Assembly (NCBI RefSeq): GCF_946184425.1
Contig: NZ_CAMHFP010000011.1
Coordinates: 1 to 59,389 of the forward strand
Source of the DNA: an uncultured Methanobrevibacter sp.
Lineage (GTDB): Archaea; Methanobacteriota; Methanobacteria; Methanobacteriales; Methanobacteriaceae
DNA length: 59,389 nucleotides
Direction of reading: 5' to 3'
The position numbers and the translations under genes were made by a program. Position 1 is the first letter of the stretch, and the number at the start of each line of letters is the position of its first letter. Shown one piece after another: positions 24,101 to 29,541 of this stretch. The notes under the pieces are model-generated. The model had not been told where the DNA came from and made no database searches. It worked only from the letters and a program-made list of their open reading frames with translations.

Positions 24101-24467
24101 ATTCACATACTCTGGTGAATTGGGTATAGGTGAAAGTGCAAGCTTCACTATTACATTCGATTCTATAAAAGAAGGTAATGTGATAAATACTATTGTTGCT
24201 GGATCCAACATGACTGAAGAAATTGATAATCATGTTGATGTTGAAATTGTCAATAAGACAAAACCAGCTCCGAAACCTACTCCAAAACCTAAACCTAAGC
24301 CGGAACCAAAACCGGTACCAAAACCTGTTCATCCTGTAAACAATACAACTGGTAAACACATTAATGCTATTAGCGAACCTGTAACAATGCATGCTACTGG
24401 TAATCCAATAATCCTGTTATTATTGGTACTTATGGCTATTATACCGTTAAGAAGATTTAAACACTAA
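6132..24467 (+). CDS. Giant adhesin-like surface protein, 6111 residues
   Basis: Predicted secreted, membrane-anchored adhesin. Layout: signal peptide (about 1-27, ending before ALEND); Asn-rich linker; right-handed parallel beta-helix repeats (about 110-2320) built on GGA(I/V)-x-(I/V) and F-x-(N/D)-N coils; a small Ig-like prealbumin-type domain (about 2415-2490); then 31 DUF11-type repeats by my count (about 2494-6040), each of the form VNLTVxKT...FTIxVTNNGPSNATNVxVxD. A Pro/Lys linker (about 6042-6075) and one membrane helix with a basic tail (RRFKH) end the protein. NxS/T sites are extremely frequent, so heavy N-glycosylation is likely. Adhesin-like proteins are typical of Methanobrevibacter. 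The ligand is unknown; size and repeat number are exceptional. Confidence 0.93.
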   Translation: MKGKRLIVIMAIVILIFTIQASCALENDNNFNLTQATDVKNINVQTDDVKEEITLAKDNISNVASVSSQKEVLSASNDNNNPQDSNYTEILGVSNDNDVLGRYIHVTAPTLSSLRLAISSANPGDWIFLDGLTFTGEVEQITIDKRLIICGGSSPDDNTRATLDLSQVLVSGKNKFQISKNTVDFRGIDFVNFYYPPSGSTIGRAHLMSVTSSVTMTNCNFINNTVFQKSYIIEFTTNAFGSTRIDNCQFINNTASVIVSAGNSRMTFTANNNRFINNSGTMNNENETNSLGLCIKAQIAGSTFDNNIFINNTNAVHGAAYCVNARNVVITNNHIENNKASYGAGIECHLGYVTVINTTFINNEASGYHIRDPQRSGTGGAIAFVGPRNYLENCTFINNTAENYGGAMDIHFGNGQEAHYTTVVNSKFENNVAQNQFAGAIYIQGNYATIDRCNFTNNSAPTGGAIQLMGMGANIIDSNFYQNDAIVGGACYVEGNRATVSNSKFENNTATHDLGSLIKDDASKITSGGAMYVKSNDVSIIDSSFNDNIAYGNFSDNTGLGGALYILGQNPSFHNDNFTSNDAIRGGAVYIEGSNIGASKINLYNNTAIEGGAVYINGNNIDLDYFNVTGNNAIQGGAIYIEGERTDITNSIFEDNHGTRNIDLIKSGAESLPTMGGAIYIEGNYVDIYDNNTFRRNVAFGAYNNGGLGGAIAVNGNNTNIYDDNFTMNEAVKGGAIYIRGTNATVKDMYFTTNNAIQGGAVFIEGTNANITNNTFYDNNATHNLTFTLTDELLKLSTKGGAISVSGDYANIVNNNFTYNAAIGRNPTGGLGGAIAIDGYHTTIYDNMFDDNEAIIGGALYITGTNTTIDLVNFTNNNAIQGGAVYVKGLNTNIVRSEFKCNNATHNLTYSLTPELFSLPTIGGAISIEGNNTLLKDINFNNNTAIGIHLDGGYGGAAALNGYDTEIINVTFDANQAIRGGAVYVNGTVNTLNDTVFTNNAAIRGGAVYNSASHTTILNSKYVNNTATQNLRFNVNDVLYSLTTMGGAVAIRGYSVNATTCEFINNTAIGIFENGGLGGAIAVNGSDNYIFNSTFKFNEAVKGGAFYLLGNSTTILNSSFYENNAIKGGAGYIDGENSHIENSIFDDNDARHDLRFTLSDVLKDTDTAGGAIYIIGNNVNVTSSNFTDNDAKAFNENVTRGGGAFYIEGNNANISSSYFENNTALKGGAVFITGNHTQFYDSNFTKNSVTNFTVMEGFGGAIYLENSHNSDITRCIFDQNTASINGGAIDWHEGATDGQIVDCIFTNNTAGANAGAVFWFGVGGIIKGSNFTENKANGTVKCVMGNFGDGGAIMWTGSNGTVDDCNFINNTANQRGGAVFLRSVEGRAPCDNNTFKNSHFEDNTAGTNGGAIDWYQGATNGAIENSTFEHNVANRSAGAVFWNGNTGKIVSSNFTNNYVTGTNVNPDNNNTGNGGAIMWLGSNGLVDDCIFVNNTAPRLGGAVYLEASSFGSAENTTFSNSYFENNAAGINGGAINWHEGAKNGKIVDSTFVNNTAKANGGAVFWFGDNGNITGSDFTDNKALGLVNGTYLDSGCGGAVIWTGSNGTVDNCKFINNSAAKNGGAVYLRNLTENGCDNTTFSNSHFENNTAGRNGGAIDWHNGATNGRIENSTLVNNTARANGGAVYWYGNNGNIIGSNFTNNKALGEVNGTFNINTGCGGALIWTGSNGTVDNCNFINNSAAQNGGAVFLRGVLSDICDNTTFSNSHFENNTAGINGGAIDWHEGATNGRIDNSTFVNNTARANGGAVFWYGNNGTIAGSNFTDNKALGTAKGTYGRSGDGGAVIWTGSNGLVDDCNFANNNATNRGGAVFLDAINKGEGDNTTFSNSHFENNVAGTNGGAIDWYEGATNGKIVNSTFENNTAHRAGGAVYWNGLNGTIVGSNFTNNKATGLNKTAAGKGGAGGAVIWIGSNGLVDDCIFENNTAAENGGAVFLQEYNNQCDNTTFKNSKFINNTAAKNGGAIDWNEGATNGSIINSTFDKNNATNGGAVSWSGHNGRIIDSNFTDNYASENGGAVLWSGINGEIDNSRFVNNTAKNGGAIYLQNCEHGDKTNVTIKDSYFENNSAVDGGAINWYKGTNATIDNTEFVDNFANRGGAVFVNGTDGTIKNSNFTANEAILGGAVYANNEKLTISDSNFDENAAIQGGAAFIDAAKNFIKYSNFTMNNATYTLRKVNTTGNNNKTKGGAVYINGTGTVVDNSKFLNNTAVTEREYNNETNNPLSSDDGFGGAIYVGADNAQITSSEFNDNKACNGSALYNDATGTQLDGDKFIKNQAWSYNLDVNATPNSTFYGSNITIEIANYTGGDNIINGIYNAKSVNSITFNNVNYVINDDESSIGITGETHPVSGVENSNNGKELYQDSLERYQNIVLEFINNETGKVVRTVTIKTDAYGNYTLNVTGFAPGNYTVKAYHPEDRNYKYIGDVTTFEILPYVDINITKTVESYYTIVGNNVKFTVTVSNAGNASNASNIKVKDIIPAAANLELVESTVTDGTFSQADWSWTIDKLANGTSETLTLVFKTTTLGKFNNTVNVTCAEDEWNYTNNNASVLFEVVMLNLTINKTANVESIYVMENVTFTINVTNNAKVNATNVVVTDIVPKGFEYVKSNVTGYNSKTGLLIIDVLKPGESYLFTITLKAVTNGTLTNYVNVTCKENSTFKKANASVYVIPVVNLTVVKNTDFDDYIVGDTVVFTITVTNNGPSNATNIQIKDIFDSEGLELLDGDLEQTIAFLENGTSKSVTIKANVTKLGDWINKVNVTCDQNDTIKSANVTVHVYNVDLRINKTANATYVPVNGLINFTITVKNHSDRDAHNVIITDTLNSVFELIPGNYNVTGLIEGNLVVETVATLKAGESYSIWFVVRAKTNGTYVNTAGVICNEEKTLQRNSETVVVYPVVDLKVNKTSNVKVGENVTVSNDVVFTINVTNDGISSATGVKITDVVPEGFEFVSSSADDYDNETGLLTVALIKPGESYVFTITLKVIANGTLTNTVNVTCNENKTLISNSSSINAIPVILTVNKTANVTLVGNNTLVNFTITVNNTGIANATNINVTDVLPKGFVFVSASAGYTNKTQTVSWIIDKLNGGNVTKLWIVAKSTAVGNWSNVVNVTCKENKTVVSDKFNVTIGYTNITVNKTANVTVVGNNTLVKFTIIVNNTGIVNATGVTVKDVLPNGFVFVSASAGNIPVGQKVSWTIDMLEIGKPVEFVIVARSNATGNWTNVVDVNSTENATVVDSSVTVDVRPVSLTVNKTANVTVVGNNTLVKFTIVVNNTGVMNATNVSINDVLPVGFVFVSASAGNTTVGQKVSWTIDKLNIGDVKEFVIVARSNATGNWTNVVDVNSTENATVVDSSVTVDVRPVSLTVNKTANVTVVGNNTLVKFTIVVNNTGVMNATNVSINDVLPVGFVFVSASAGNTTVGQKVSWTIDKFDTGDVETFWIIARTIATNTTTNVVTVTSAENKTNVTGKAVVDIVEINATLNKTANITVIGNNTLVNFTIVLNHTSIINATNVTICDVLPNGFVFVDAMGDYTQTGKVIKWHFDTVKSGQVIRLWITARSNSTGKWNNTVSVSSDENISIATTNATVNVVSVNATVNKTANVTVIGNNTLVKFTISVNYTSIVNATNVTIKDVLPSGFTFVGASDGHTQVGQKVEWYFDTLTKGFYELWIVARSNAVGKWNNTVVASCNENSTFIGDNATVDVCPVNATINKTANVTLIGNNTLVKFTISVNYTSVVNATNVTIRDVLPNGFTFVSATGDYDRNGQEIKWHFDNLTKGYFEFEIIAKSNATGNWKNTVTASCNENSTIICDNVTVEVAPVNITVIKDVDVKSVDVLGLVNFTITVTNNGKINVTNVSFTDIMDLSVFEIKGHNGTFKQNGNELLFEIGSLNVGDTYKVWIQAKALTNGTFTNVVNVTSFENKTAGYDNVSVKVIPIVNLTVVKTVNVEKIGLNNYVVFTINVTNNGPSNATNVEINDALPIGLEYYDSNLTGYVYGEEYIVPLILPGKSFAFTITAWAIEEGNFTNKVYVTCAENGTVKKANASVEVVVVNLTAVKYPDNAVVGNNSLVNFTIEVKNNDVLNATYVFVYDIIPDGFEFVNATEGYYHVENLVFWVIEKLVNGSTDKLWIVLKTTKVDNLTNEVEIFYTENSYKVYTNSTLEVVPVNLTINKTAGVDEIYLNDEITFTINVTNNAVVNATNVNVIDVVPYGFEFVKSNATGYDNKTGLLTIPVIEAGKSYLFTITLKAITNGTLTNYVNVTSSENNTVVNTTAKVNVIPVVNLTVVKTVDVAEVYVNDEVTFTVNVTNNGPSNATGVKITDVVPGGFEFVRASDSGYDNVTGLLTVPVIEAGESFVFTITLKAITNGTLTNVVNVTSKENSTVKCNSSSVKVIPVVNLTVEKVADMYDALVGDEITFIITVTNNGPSNATNIKVIDILDEDGFTLVSGDLESVIPFLESGKYVSIVIKVNTTSKGSFMNTVNVTCDQNDTIKSANATVNVYMTDMKINKSADVNVTEVNGLVNFTIVVKNHGTTAATNVHIIDDLGSGFEFVNASAGYTRNGQTVVWNAPSVASEGSYSVWIVARALTNGTLSNIAHVNCSEESTVKNSTSTVDVTPVVNLTVVKTVDVAEVYVNDEVTFTVNVTNNGPSNATGVKITDVVPGGFEFVRASDSGYDNVTGLLTVPVIEAGESFVFTITLKAVTNGTLSNVVNVTSAENDTVVNSSISVKVAPVVNLTVVKTVDVAEVYVNDEVTFTVNVTNNGPSNATGVKITDVVPGGFEFVRASDSGYDNVTGLLTVPVIEAGESFVFTITLKAVTNGTLSNVVNVTSAENDTVVNSSISVKVAPVVNLTVVKTVDVAEVYVNDEVTFTVNVTNNGPSNATGVKITDVVPGGFEFVRASDSGYDNVTGLLTVPVIEAGESFVFTITLKAVTNGTLSNVVNVTSAENDTVVNSSISVKVAPVVNLTVVKVADMDDATIGDVITFTITVTNNGPSDATNIRVIDILDKGLTLISGDLETVIPFLASGNSTAVVVKVRTTAKGDYMNCVNVSCDENDTIKSANASVHVYNTDMKIIKTANVTSVDVNGLVNFTIIVKNHGRFNATNIHVTDELSGAFEFVNASAGYTRNGQTVVWNAPSVASEGSYSVWIVARALTNGTLSNIAHVNCSEESTVKNSTSTVDVTPVVNLTVVKTVDVAEVYVNDEVTFTVNVTNNGPSNATGVKITDVVPGGFEFVRASDSGYDNVTGLLTVPVIEAGESFVFTITLKAITNGTLSNVVNVTSAENDTAVTSTISVNVTPVVNLTVEKVASTDDALVGDEITFTITVTNNGPSNATNVKVIDILDKEGFDLISGDLETVIPVLESGKSATIVVKVKTIAKGSFMNAVNVTCDQNDTVKSANATVNVYMTDMKIIKTANVTSVDVNGLVNFTIVVKNHGTTAATNVHIIDDLGSGFEFVNASAGYTRNGQTVVWNAPSVASEGSYSVWIVARALTNGTLSNIAHVNCSEESTVKNSTSTVDVTPVVNLTVEKTANVENITIGSEVTFTINVTNHGPSKATNVVVEDILPNGFELISGDVKTIIDVLQNGESKIITIKVKATSTGNLTNVVSVYSNENTTMVKSNVTVRVNNPKLSTSQTPGDEFVYSGNQTTFTIKVTNEGDVPLTGIFINDKIPEGLVYDHFIGPNWTYDGNRFHYSGSLDVGETVELTIVVNATESGKFTNIASVGSDQTGTSTSNASVIVYTPALKVREISNNPTALVGQSVSFTVVVTNIGDCELTGIYTVNNFPDGLVYTGYTGDSWDKLTSGLLGAPVGGWIQDGNKFVYLGTLKPGESANYTLYFDTTRVGVFTPEVLASSDLTSNDYSNNTTVVVEPKLEVKQVIDKSYIHVGEKVTVTITVTNAGGCVLGDVYVIEKVPEGLKFNSYSGNGWTKSGDKFTYSGELGIGESASFTITFDSIKEGNVINTIVAGSNMTEEIDNHVDVEIVNKTKPAPKPTPKPKPKPEPKPVPKPVHPVNNTTGKHINAISEPVTMHATGNPIILLLLVLMAIIPLRRFKH
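8151..9998 (+). repeat. First type of 369-bp beta-helix supermodule
   Basis: Inside the adhesin gene, the landmark T-x-GGA at the start of each block falls at 8151, 8523, 8892, 9261 and 9630, i.e. spacings of 372, 369, 369 and 369 bp. Each 123-124-residue block holds the same order of coils, including a (T/A)xNLxxxLxxxL spacer and a GGLGGAIA coil. The copies are diverged at DNA level. Confidence 0.7.
10002..12540 (+). repeat. Second type of beta-helix supermodule (IDWxxGATNG)
   Basis: The Trp codon of the GGAI(D/N)W landmark lies at 10002, 10371, 10740, 11106, 11475, 11841, 12204 and 12531; spacings are 369, 369, 366, 369, 366, 363 and 327 bp. The block differs in sequence from the first type but keeps almost the same length. 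It carries NGGAIDW, GGAVFW and GSNGxVDxC coils. Confidence 0.7.
15923..16588 (+). repeat. Near-exact 345-bp direct repeat in DUF11 region
   Basis: A stretch beginning near 15923 recurs 345 bp later (CCTGTTAGTTTAACTG at 16035 and 16380). About 320 bp appear identical by eye, ending where the second copy changes after 16588. It corresponds to DUF11 units 7 to 9. Confidence 0.7.
19941..22091 (+). repeat. Two identical 450-bp segments 1701 bp apart
   Basis: 19941-20390 and 21642-22091 read identically and span the end of one DUF11 unit and the start of the next. A third, shorter copy of the first part starts at 22656. This indicates block duplication or gene conversion within the adhesin gene. 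Confidence 0.7.
20145..21179 (+). repeat. Three perfect tandem 345-bp DUF11 units
   Basis: Units 20145-20489, 20490-20834 and 20835-21179 appear identical base for base. Each encodes 115 residues (PVVNLTVVKTVDV...VKVA). Partial copies of the same unit lie at 19131 and 21846. Perfect identity at synonymous sites implies very recent expansion or ongoing homogenisation. Confidence 0.8.
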
Positions 24468-24480
24468 AATTAAAATTTTC

Positions 24481-24514
24481 GGGAGTTTCCATACTCCCTC
24501 TACTATTTTTTTTA
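24481..24514 (+). terminator. Terminator of the giant adhesin gene
   Basis: GGGAGT at 24481-24486 pairs with ACTCCC at 24493-24498, followed by a T-rich run, 14 nt after the stop codon. Confidence 0.6.
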
Positions 24515-24647
24515 AATATTTTTTACATTTTGGAAAATTTCTTTCTTTTTATGCTACTACTTTTTATATTATAAATTCAATAAATAACAATAATCTATAC
24601 ATTTTACCAATTTTATGTGGTTAAATTGTTAAAAAGGAGGAAATAGC

Positions 24648-27600
24648 TTGAAGAAACTTAAAATATTAATGTTATTGTCAATATTATGTTTATTGATAAT
24701 AATTCCAACATCATTTGCAGCGGAAAATGAGACAATCCTTGCAGAAGATGTTTCAATTCAAAATACATCAATCGCAAGTGAGGATACAGATACTTTAGCT
24801 TCAGATATTTATTTTGATGCGGGTGTTGAAAAGGACGGTGATGGATCATGGAGTAATCCGTATAAAAATCTGAAAATAGAATATATTAAAGAGAATTCTA
24901 TTGTTTATTTGTCTGATGGGGAATACAAATTAAATGAATTGCTCGAAAAAAAGAATTTAACAATAATCGGGTCAAATCCTTCAAAAACAATCATTAAAAA
25001 TTTTGGAATTGAAACTTCCGGGTATCTGTGTTTAAAAAATCTTACTTTAATAAACTGTGAAGTGTCTACTACAGGCACTTTAAAGGCTGTTAATTCAATC
25101 TTTAACAATCCTACTCGGGGTTATAATGCTATTTATTCTTCAACTTCTTCATCCTCCACAACTATTGATAACTGTACATTTTCAAATGAATATCGCCTAA
25201 GCCAGGGCGGTGCAATTAAGTTAATAGATGGAAATTTAACCATAACCAATTCTCAGTTCAATGGTAACTACGCATCTGAAGGTGGGGCAATATATGTTGA
25301 CAAGGGTACTCTATTAATCAGGAACTCCCAATTCATTTCAAACTATGCAGATAAATTTGGCGGTTCCATATGTGCGAAAAATAATGCAAATTTAACAATT
25401 ACTCAAACCAGTATCCTTAACGGATACTCAATTGATGATGCTGGCGGAGCAATATATTTGAAAAATTCAAATTTGGAATCAGATTACCTTGAAATTACTA
25501 ATTGCACATCCACTTTCGGTGGAGCAATTGTTTCTTTAAGTTCAAGTCTGAAATTAAACAATTTTGTCTCAAAGAATAACAGAGCAAAATATAATGGGGG
25601 TTCTATTTACATAATGTACAACACATTCTATTTAGAAGATTCCACATTCGAATCAAACTATGCACAAAACGGTGGAGCCATTTTTGTTGATGAGGTGTAT
25701 GACTTTATTGCTTCAGGTAACAAATTCATGTCCAATGAAGCGTCAAATACAGGTGGTGCGGTTTATTCCGTGATTGGTGAAGACTACATACCTATTTCAG
25801 TTATTGATTCTGCATTTGAAAACACATTCATAAACAACAAAGCATTGTTTGAACCTGATGCATATGAAGCAAATCTTCCGGAATTATTTGTAAGTGATGG
25901 AAACTACATTTTAGTTAAGTTGAACACATCCTATGATGGAAATCTTCCTTCAAGTTATGATTTAAGAACTTTCGGTCAGGTATCACCAGTTAAAAATCAG
26001 GGCAGTGGCGGAAACTGTTGGGCATTCAATACAATAGCTGCTTTGGAATCCTGCATTTTAAAGGCAACCGGAAAAACCTATGATTTGTCAGAAGAAAACA
26101 TGAAAAACCTGATGTATAAGTTTTCAGATTATGGATGGGCAATGGAACCTAATATAGGAGGATATGATAAGATGAGTGTTTCATACCTTACAGCTTGGTT
26201 AGGTCCTATCAATGAAACTGATGACCCTTATGATCCTAATTCAGAATTGTCCTCATTATTTAAAAGCTTTTTCCATGTGCAGAATGTTGTTTATTTAACC
26301 CGTACAAATTACACTGAAAACGATGAAATCAAAAGAGCCATAATGGATTATGGTGCAGTTGCAACCAGCATCTACTGGAGCAGCACATATCTTGGTAAGG
26401 ACAGAAAAAGTTATTATTGTCCTAATGAATTAGGCGGAAACCATGCGATAACCATCGTCGGATGGGATGATAATTATTCCAAAGAGAATTTTGCAAAAGT
26501 TGTCAATAACAAACCGCTTCCTCCTGGTGATGGTGCCTGGATTATTAAAAACAGTTGGGGTACAGACAACAGCGGAGACAAAGGATTTTACTATGTTTCA
26601 TATTATGACAAGCACTGTGCACAGTTGAACAAACCTGAATCAACTTACACATTCATTTTAAATGATACTATTAAATTTGATAAGAATTACCAATATGACA
26701 TTCCGGGTAAATCAGATTATTTCTTCAACAAAACCTATGAAGTCTGGTATAAAAATATTTTCAAAGCTACTGATGATGAATATTTGGCGGCTGTTTCTAC
26801 TTACTTCAATAAGCAGTGCAATTGGGAATTTTACATTTATGTCAATAATGTTTCAAAGGCATTCAAGTATGGTTCTGCAGGATCCAGCTATAAAACAATC
26901 AATTTGGATGAGATAATTCCGCTTAAAGTGGGGGATATCTTTGAAATAGTATTTAAGATTTCAGGCGATAGTGATGTTTCAGTTCCTATTTCCGAGTCAG
27001 TTTCATTTATGAGGGAGTTCTACAGGGAAAATATTTCCTTTGTAAGTTATGACGGTAAAACATGGCATGACTTATGTAATTTGGATTGGACTTATCCTAA
27101 CCACACTTATTCCGGTCAGGTGGCTTGCATTAAGGCGTTCACTTTCCTCAATGAAATAAGGACAGTCATTAACTTGACAGTTGAACATGTTGAAGATAAC
27201 AAGGTTGATATTGTAGCAAGGATAACTGATGAATTCGGCAATGCAATTGAAAATGGCAGTGTGATTTTTACTGTTGACAATAAGGATTATTCAACAAATA
27301 TTACAGATGGTAAAGCTGCATTATCAAATATTTTACTTAAAACAGGAATAAATGAATTCACTGTTAAATTCAGCAAAACTGGTTATGCCGATTCCATTAA
27401 ATCCATCAATGTTGCAAGTTCATTAATCAGCACTTCACTGACTTTGAATTTTTCATCATCTAAACATAATCCATTAACCATTGATGCAATCGTAAAAGAT
27501 AACGACGGTAATATGGTTAAATCAGGTGAGGTTGTTTTCAATGTGGGAGATGAAAGCTTTTCTGTGGATGTTGTAAATGGTGTTGCCAGTCTGACTCATG

Positions 27601-29525
27601 TTTTCAGGACAATGGGAATAAATAATGTCTCAGCGTCATACTCTGATTTGTACTGTTATAACTCATCTTCATGTGAAGAGTCAGTCACCATTCATGCTGT
27701 TGACTCTACAATATCATTAAACGTAAACGGCAAGAATAATCCTATTACTATAACTGCTAATGTCTGTGATGATAGGGGCATGGCCGTAGAAAGCGGTGTA
27801 GTGACCTTTATTTTGAATGGTGTCAGTTATGATGTAGATGTTGAGGGAGGTATTGCGAGTTTGGATCATGTTTTCACCAGCTTCGGCAGACAGGAGATAA
27901 AAGCAAGCTATTTCGATAGTTCCTATTATTATACTTCATGTTCCACTAAGGATTATTTTGATGTTTCACTTAAAAAAACAGTTGTTGAGTTAAATGTGGA
28001 ATCAGGAAATGTTGTGAATCCGGTCAATATAATATGTACAGTTAAGGATTCAGATGGCAAATTGGTTGAGAGCGGTGAAGTTACATTCAATATAGGCAAT
28101 GAAATTAAGACTATGGCATTGACTGACGGAAAAGCTGATTTGAGTTATGTATTTGAAAAAATGGGAATCAATGAGATTTCAGTTAACTATAAGGACAGCT
28201 ATTACTATGATGTTTCAAGCAAAGTGATTTCATTGAATGTCACTAAAAGTAAAATTGATTTAAACGTAAATGTTTTGCAGAAAAATGATGATTATAAAGT
28301 CACAGTTGACCTTTCACAACCTATAAATGAATCTGTTGTCATCTATGTAAATGAAGAGCATAATACTGTCAAATCAGTCAACGGTCGGGCTATTTTATAT
28401 TTGAATGACTTATTGCCTGGCAGCTATAAAGTCAATGCAAGTGTAAACAGTAGTGCTTACTGTTCCGATGTTGAAGAGGTAACTTTCAAAGTAAATGAGA
28501 TTCCTACAGTCATTTCCTGCGGTGATGTCTTTTATTATAATTCAACAATTTCATGCCTTGTCACATTAAAGGATAATAAAGGCAATTTTGTGTCAGATTG
28601 CTTTATCTCTGCAAGTATAAATGGAAAGACATATAAACTGAAAACCAATGCTCAGGGTGTTGCATTTTTCAAATTTAATTTGGATGTGGGTGAATATTCT
28701 ATTTCTATTTTATTTAATGGCACTTCCAGATATGTTAAATCCAGTTTGGATAAGAATATTACTGTTAAATCCACTATATTACTGCCAGCCACTAGCAGAT
28801 ACACTTACAATTCATACTATAAAGCTACTTTGTATGATGAAGACGGCAAACCTTTGGATAATGAAAATGTTCTCGTCACTGTCAAAAAGGATTATGATGT
28901 TGTCACTGATGCAAAAGGTCTATTGTCATTCAAAATAGATTTAACCAGAGGAAATTATCTCATTAAGGTTACCAATCTCCTCACTGGTGAGGAAAAAACC
29001 CAATCCATCAGTGTTGTTAACCGTTTGGTTGCAGGAGGATTGGCAATGTATTTCGGTACCGGCAAGTATTATAAGGTTAGGGCATATGACGATAACGGAA
29101 ATGTTGCAAAGGGTGTTAAGGTAGCTATCAACTTCAACGGCAAGATTTTTTATAGATACACAGATTCCAACGGTTATGCATCCTTAAAAATTTCTGCAAA
29201 GGTGGGCACTTATACTGTAACTTCAACATATAAGAATTTCAAGGTTTCAAGCAAAGTCATTGTCAAACCAAGATTGATAACAAAGAATATGATTGTTAAA
29301 AAATCAGGAACATTCAGCTATGCCGTCAAACTTTTAAGCACTTCCGGTAAGGTCTTAAAATATCAGAAGATAGTTGTCAAGTTCAAGGGCAAAACATATT
29401 CCGCCAGAACTTCCACTTATGGAATTGCAATATTCAAAATTAAGGTTAATTCAAAAATAGGCAGTTTCTATCTAACTACAAGTTATGGCAGTTTGAGAAA
29501 CATTAATAAGATAACAATTAAATAA
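24648..29525 (+). CDS. Secreted papain-family protease fused to beta-helix and Ig-like repeats
   Basis: A 1625-residue surface protein. It has a signal peptide (about 1-25, cleaved near FAAEN), beta-helix coils (about 100-400) with GGAIYV and GGAIFV repeats, then a C1A cysteine protease domain (about 430-660). Candidate catalytic residues are Q451 (KNQG), C457 (GGNCWAF), H599 (GGNHAITIVGW) and N635 (IIKNSWG). A lectin-like beta domain seems to follow (about 660-825), then Ig-like/Big repeats to the C-terminus (GKxxTxNITDGKA, GxAxFxxxLxxGxY patterns). There is no C-terminal membrane helix, so attachment may be through the repeats. The start is TTG with AAAGGAGG 7 nt upstream. The substrate is unknown; it could be host or neighbour-cell protein, or the organism's own envelope. 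Confidence 0.88.
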   Translation: MKKLKILMLLSILCLLIIIPTSFAAENETILAEDVSIQNTSIASEDTDTLASDIYFDAGVEKDGDGSWSNPYKNLKIEYIKENSIVYLSDGEYKLNELLEKKNLTIIGSNPSKTIIKNFGIETSGYLCLKNLTLINCEVSTTGTLKAVNSIFNNPTRGYNAIYSSTSSSSTTIDNCTFSNEYRLSQGGAIKLIDGNLTITNSQFNGNYASEGGAIYVDKGTLLIRNSQFISNYADKFGGSICAKNNANLTITQTSILNGYSIDDAGGAIYLKNSNLESDYLEITNCTSTFGGAIVSLSSSLKLNNFVSKNNRAKYNGGSIYIMYNTFYLEDSTFESNYAQNGGAIFVDEVYDFIASGNKFMSNEASNTGGAVYSVIGEDYIPISVIDSAFENTFINNKALFEPDAYEANLPELFVSDGNYILVKLNTSYDGNLPSSYDLRTFGQVSPVKNQGSGGNCWAFNTIAALESCILKATGKTYDLSEENMKNLMYKFSDYGWAMEPNIGGYDKMSVSYLTAWLGPINETDDPYDPNSELSSLFKSFFHVQNVVYLTRTNYTENDEIKRAIMDYGAVATSIYWSSTYLGKDRKSYYCPNELGGNHAITIVGWDDNYSKENFAKVVNNKPLPPGDGAWIIKNSWGTDNSGDKGFYYVSYYDKHCAQLNKPESTYTFILNDTIKFDKNYQYDIPGKSDYFFNKTYEVWYKNIFKATDDEYLAAVSTYFNKQCNWEFYIYVNNVSKAFKYGSAGSSYKTINLDEIIPLKVGDIFEIVFKISGDSDVSVPISESVSFMREFYRENISFVSYDGKTWHDLCNLDWTYPNHTYSGQVACIKAFTFLNEIRTVINLTVEHVEDNKVDIVARITDEFGNAIENGSVIFTVDNKDYSTNITDGKAALSNILLKTGINEFTVKFSKTGYADSIKSINVASSLISTSLTLNFSSSKHNPLTIDAIVKDNDGNMVKSGEVVFNVGDESFSVDVVNGVASLTHVFRTMGINNVSASYSDLYCYNSSSCEESVTIHAVDSTISLNVNGKNNPITITANVCDDRGMAVESGVVTFILNGVSYDVDVEGGIASLDHVFTSFGRQEIKASYFDSSYYYTSCSTKDYFDVSLKKTVVELNVESGNVVNPVNIICTVKDSDGKLVESGEVTFNIGNEIKTMALTDGKADLSYVFEKMGINEISVNYKDSYYYDVSSKVISLNVTKSKIDLNVNVLQKNDDYKVTVDLSQPINESVVIYVNEEHNTVKSVNGRAILYLNDLLPGSYKVNASVNSSAYCSDVEEVTFKVNEIPTVISCGDVFYYNSTISCLVTLKDNKGNFVSDCFISASINGKTYKLKTNAQGVAFFKFNLDVGEYSISILFNGTSRYVKSSLDKNITVKSTILLPATSRYTYNSYYKATLYDEDGKPLDNENVLVTVKKDYDVVTDAKGLLSFKIDLTRGNYLIKVTNLLTGEEKTQSISVVNRLVAGGLAMYFGTGKYYKVRAYDDNGNVAKGVKVAINFNGKIFYRYTDSNGYASLKISAKVGTYTVTSTYKNFKVSSKVIVKPRLITKNMIVKKSGTFSYAVKLLSTSGKVLKYQKIVVKFKGKTYSARTSTYGIAIFKIKVNSKIGSFYLTTSYGSLRNINKITIK

Positions 29526-29541
29526 GGTTAATACCTTATTT
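29520..29541. terminator. Bidirectional terminator between convergent genes
   Basis: AAATAAGGT at 29520-29528 and ACCTTATTT at 29533-29541 form a 9-bp stem with a 4-nt loop. It overlaps the stop codons of both the papain gene (+) and the thymidylate synthase gene (-). Confidence 0.55.
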
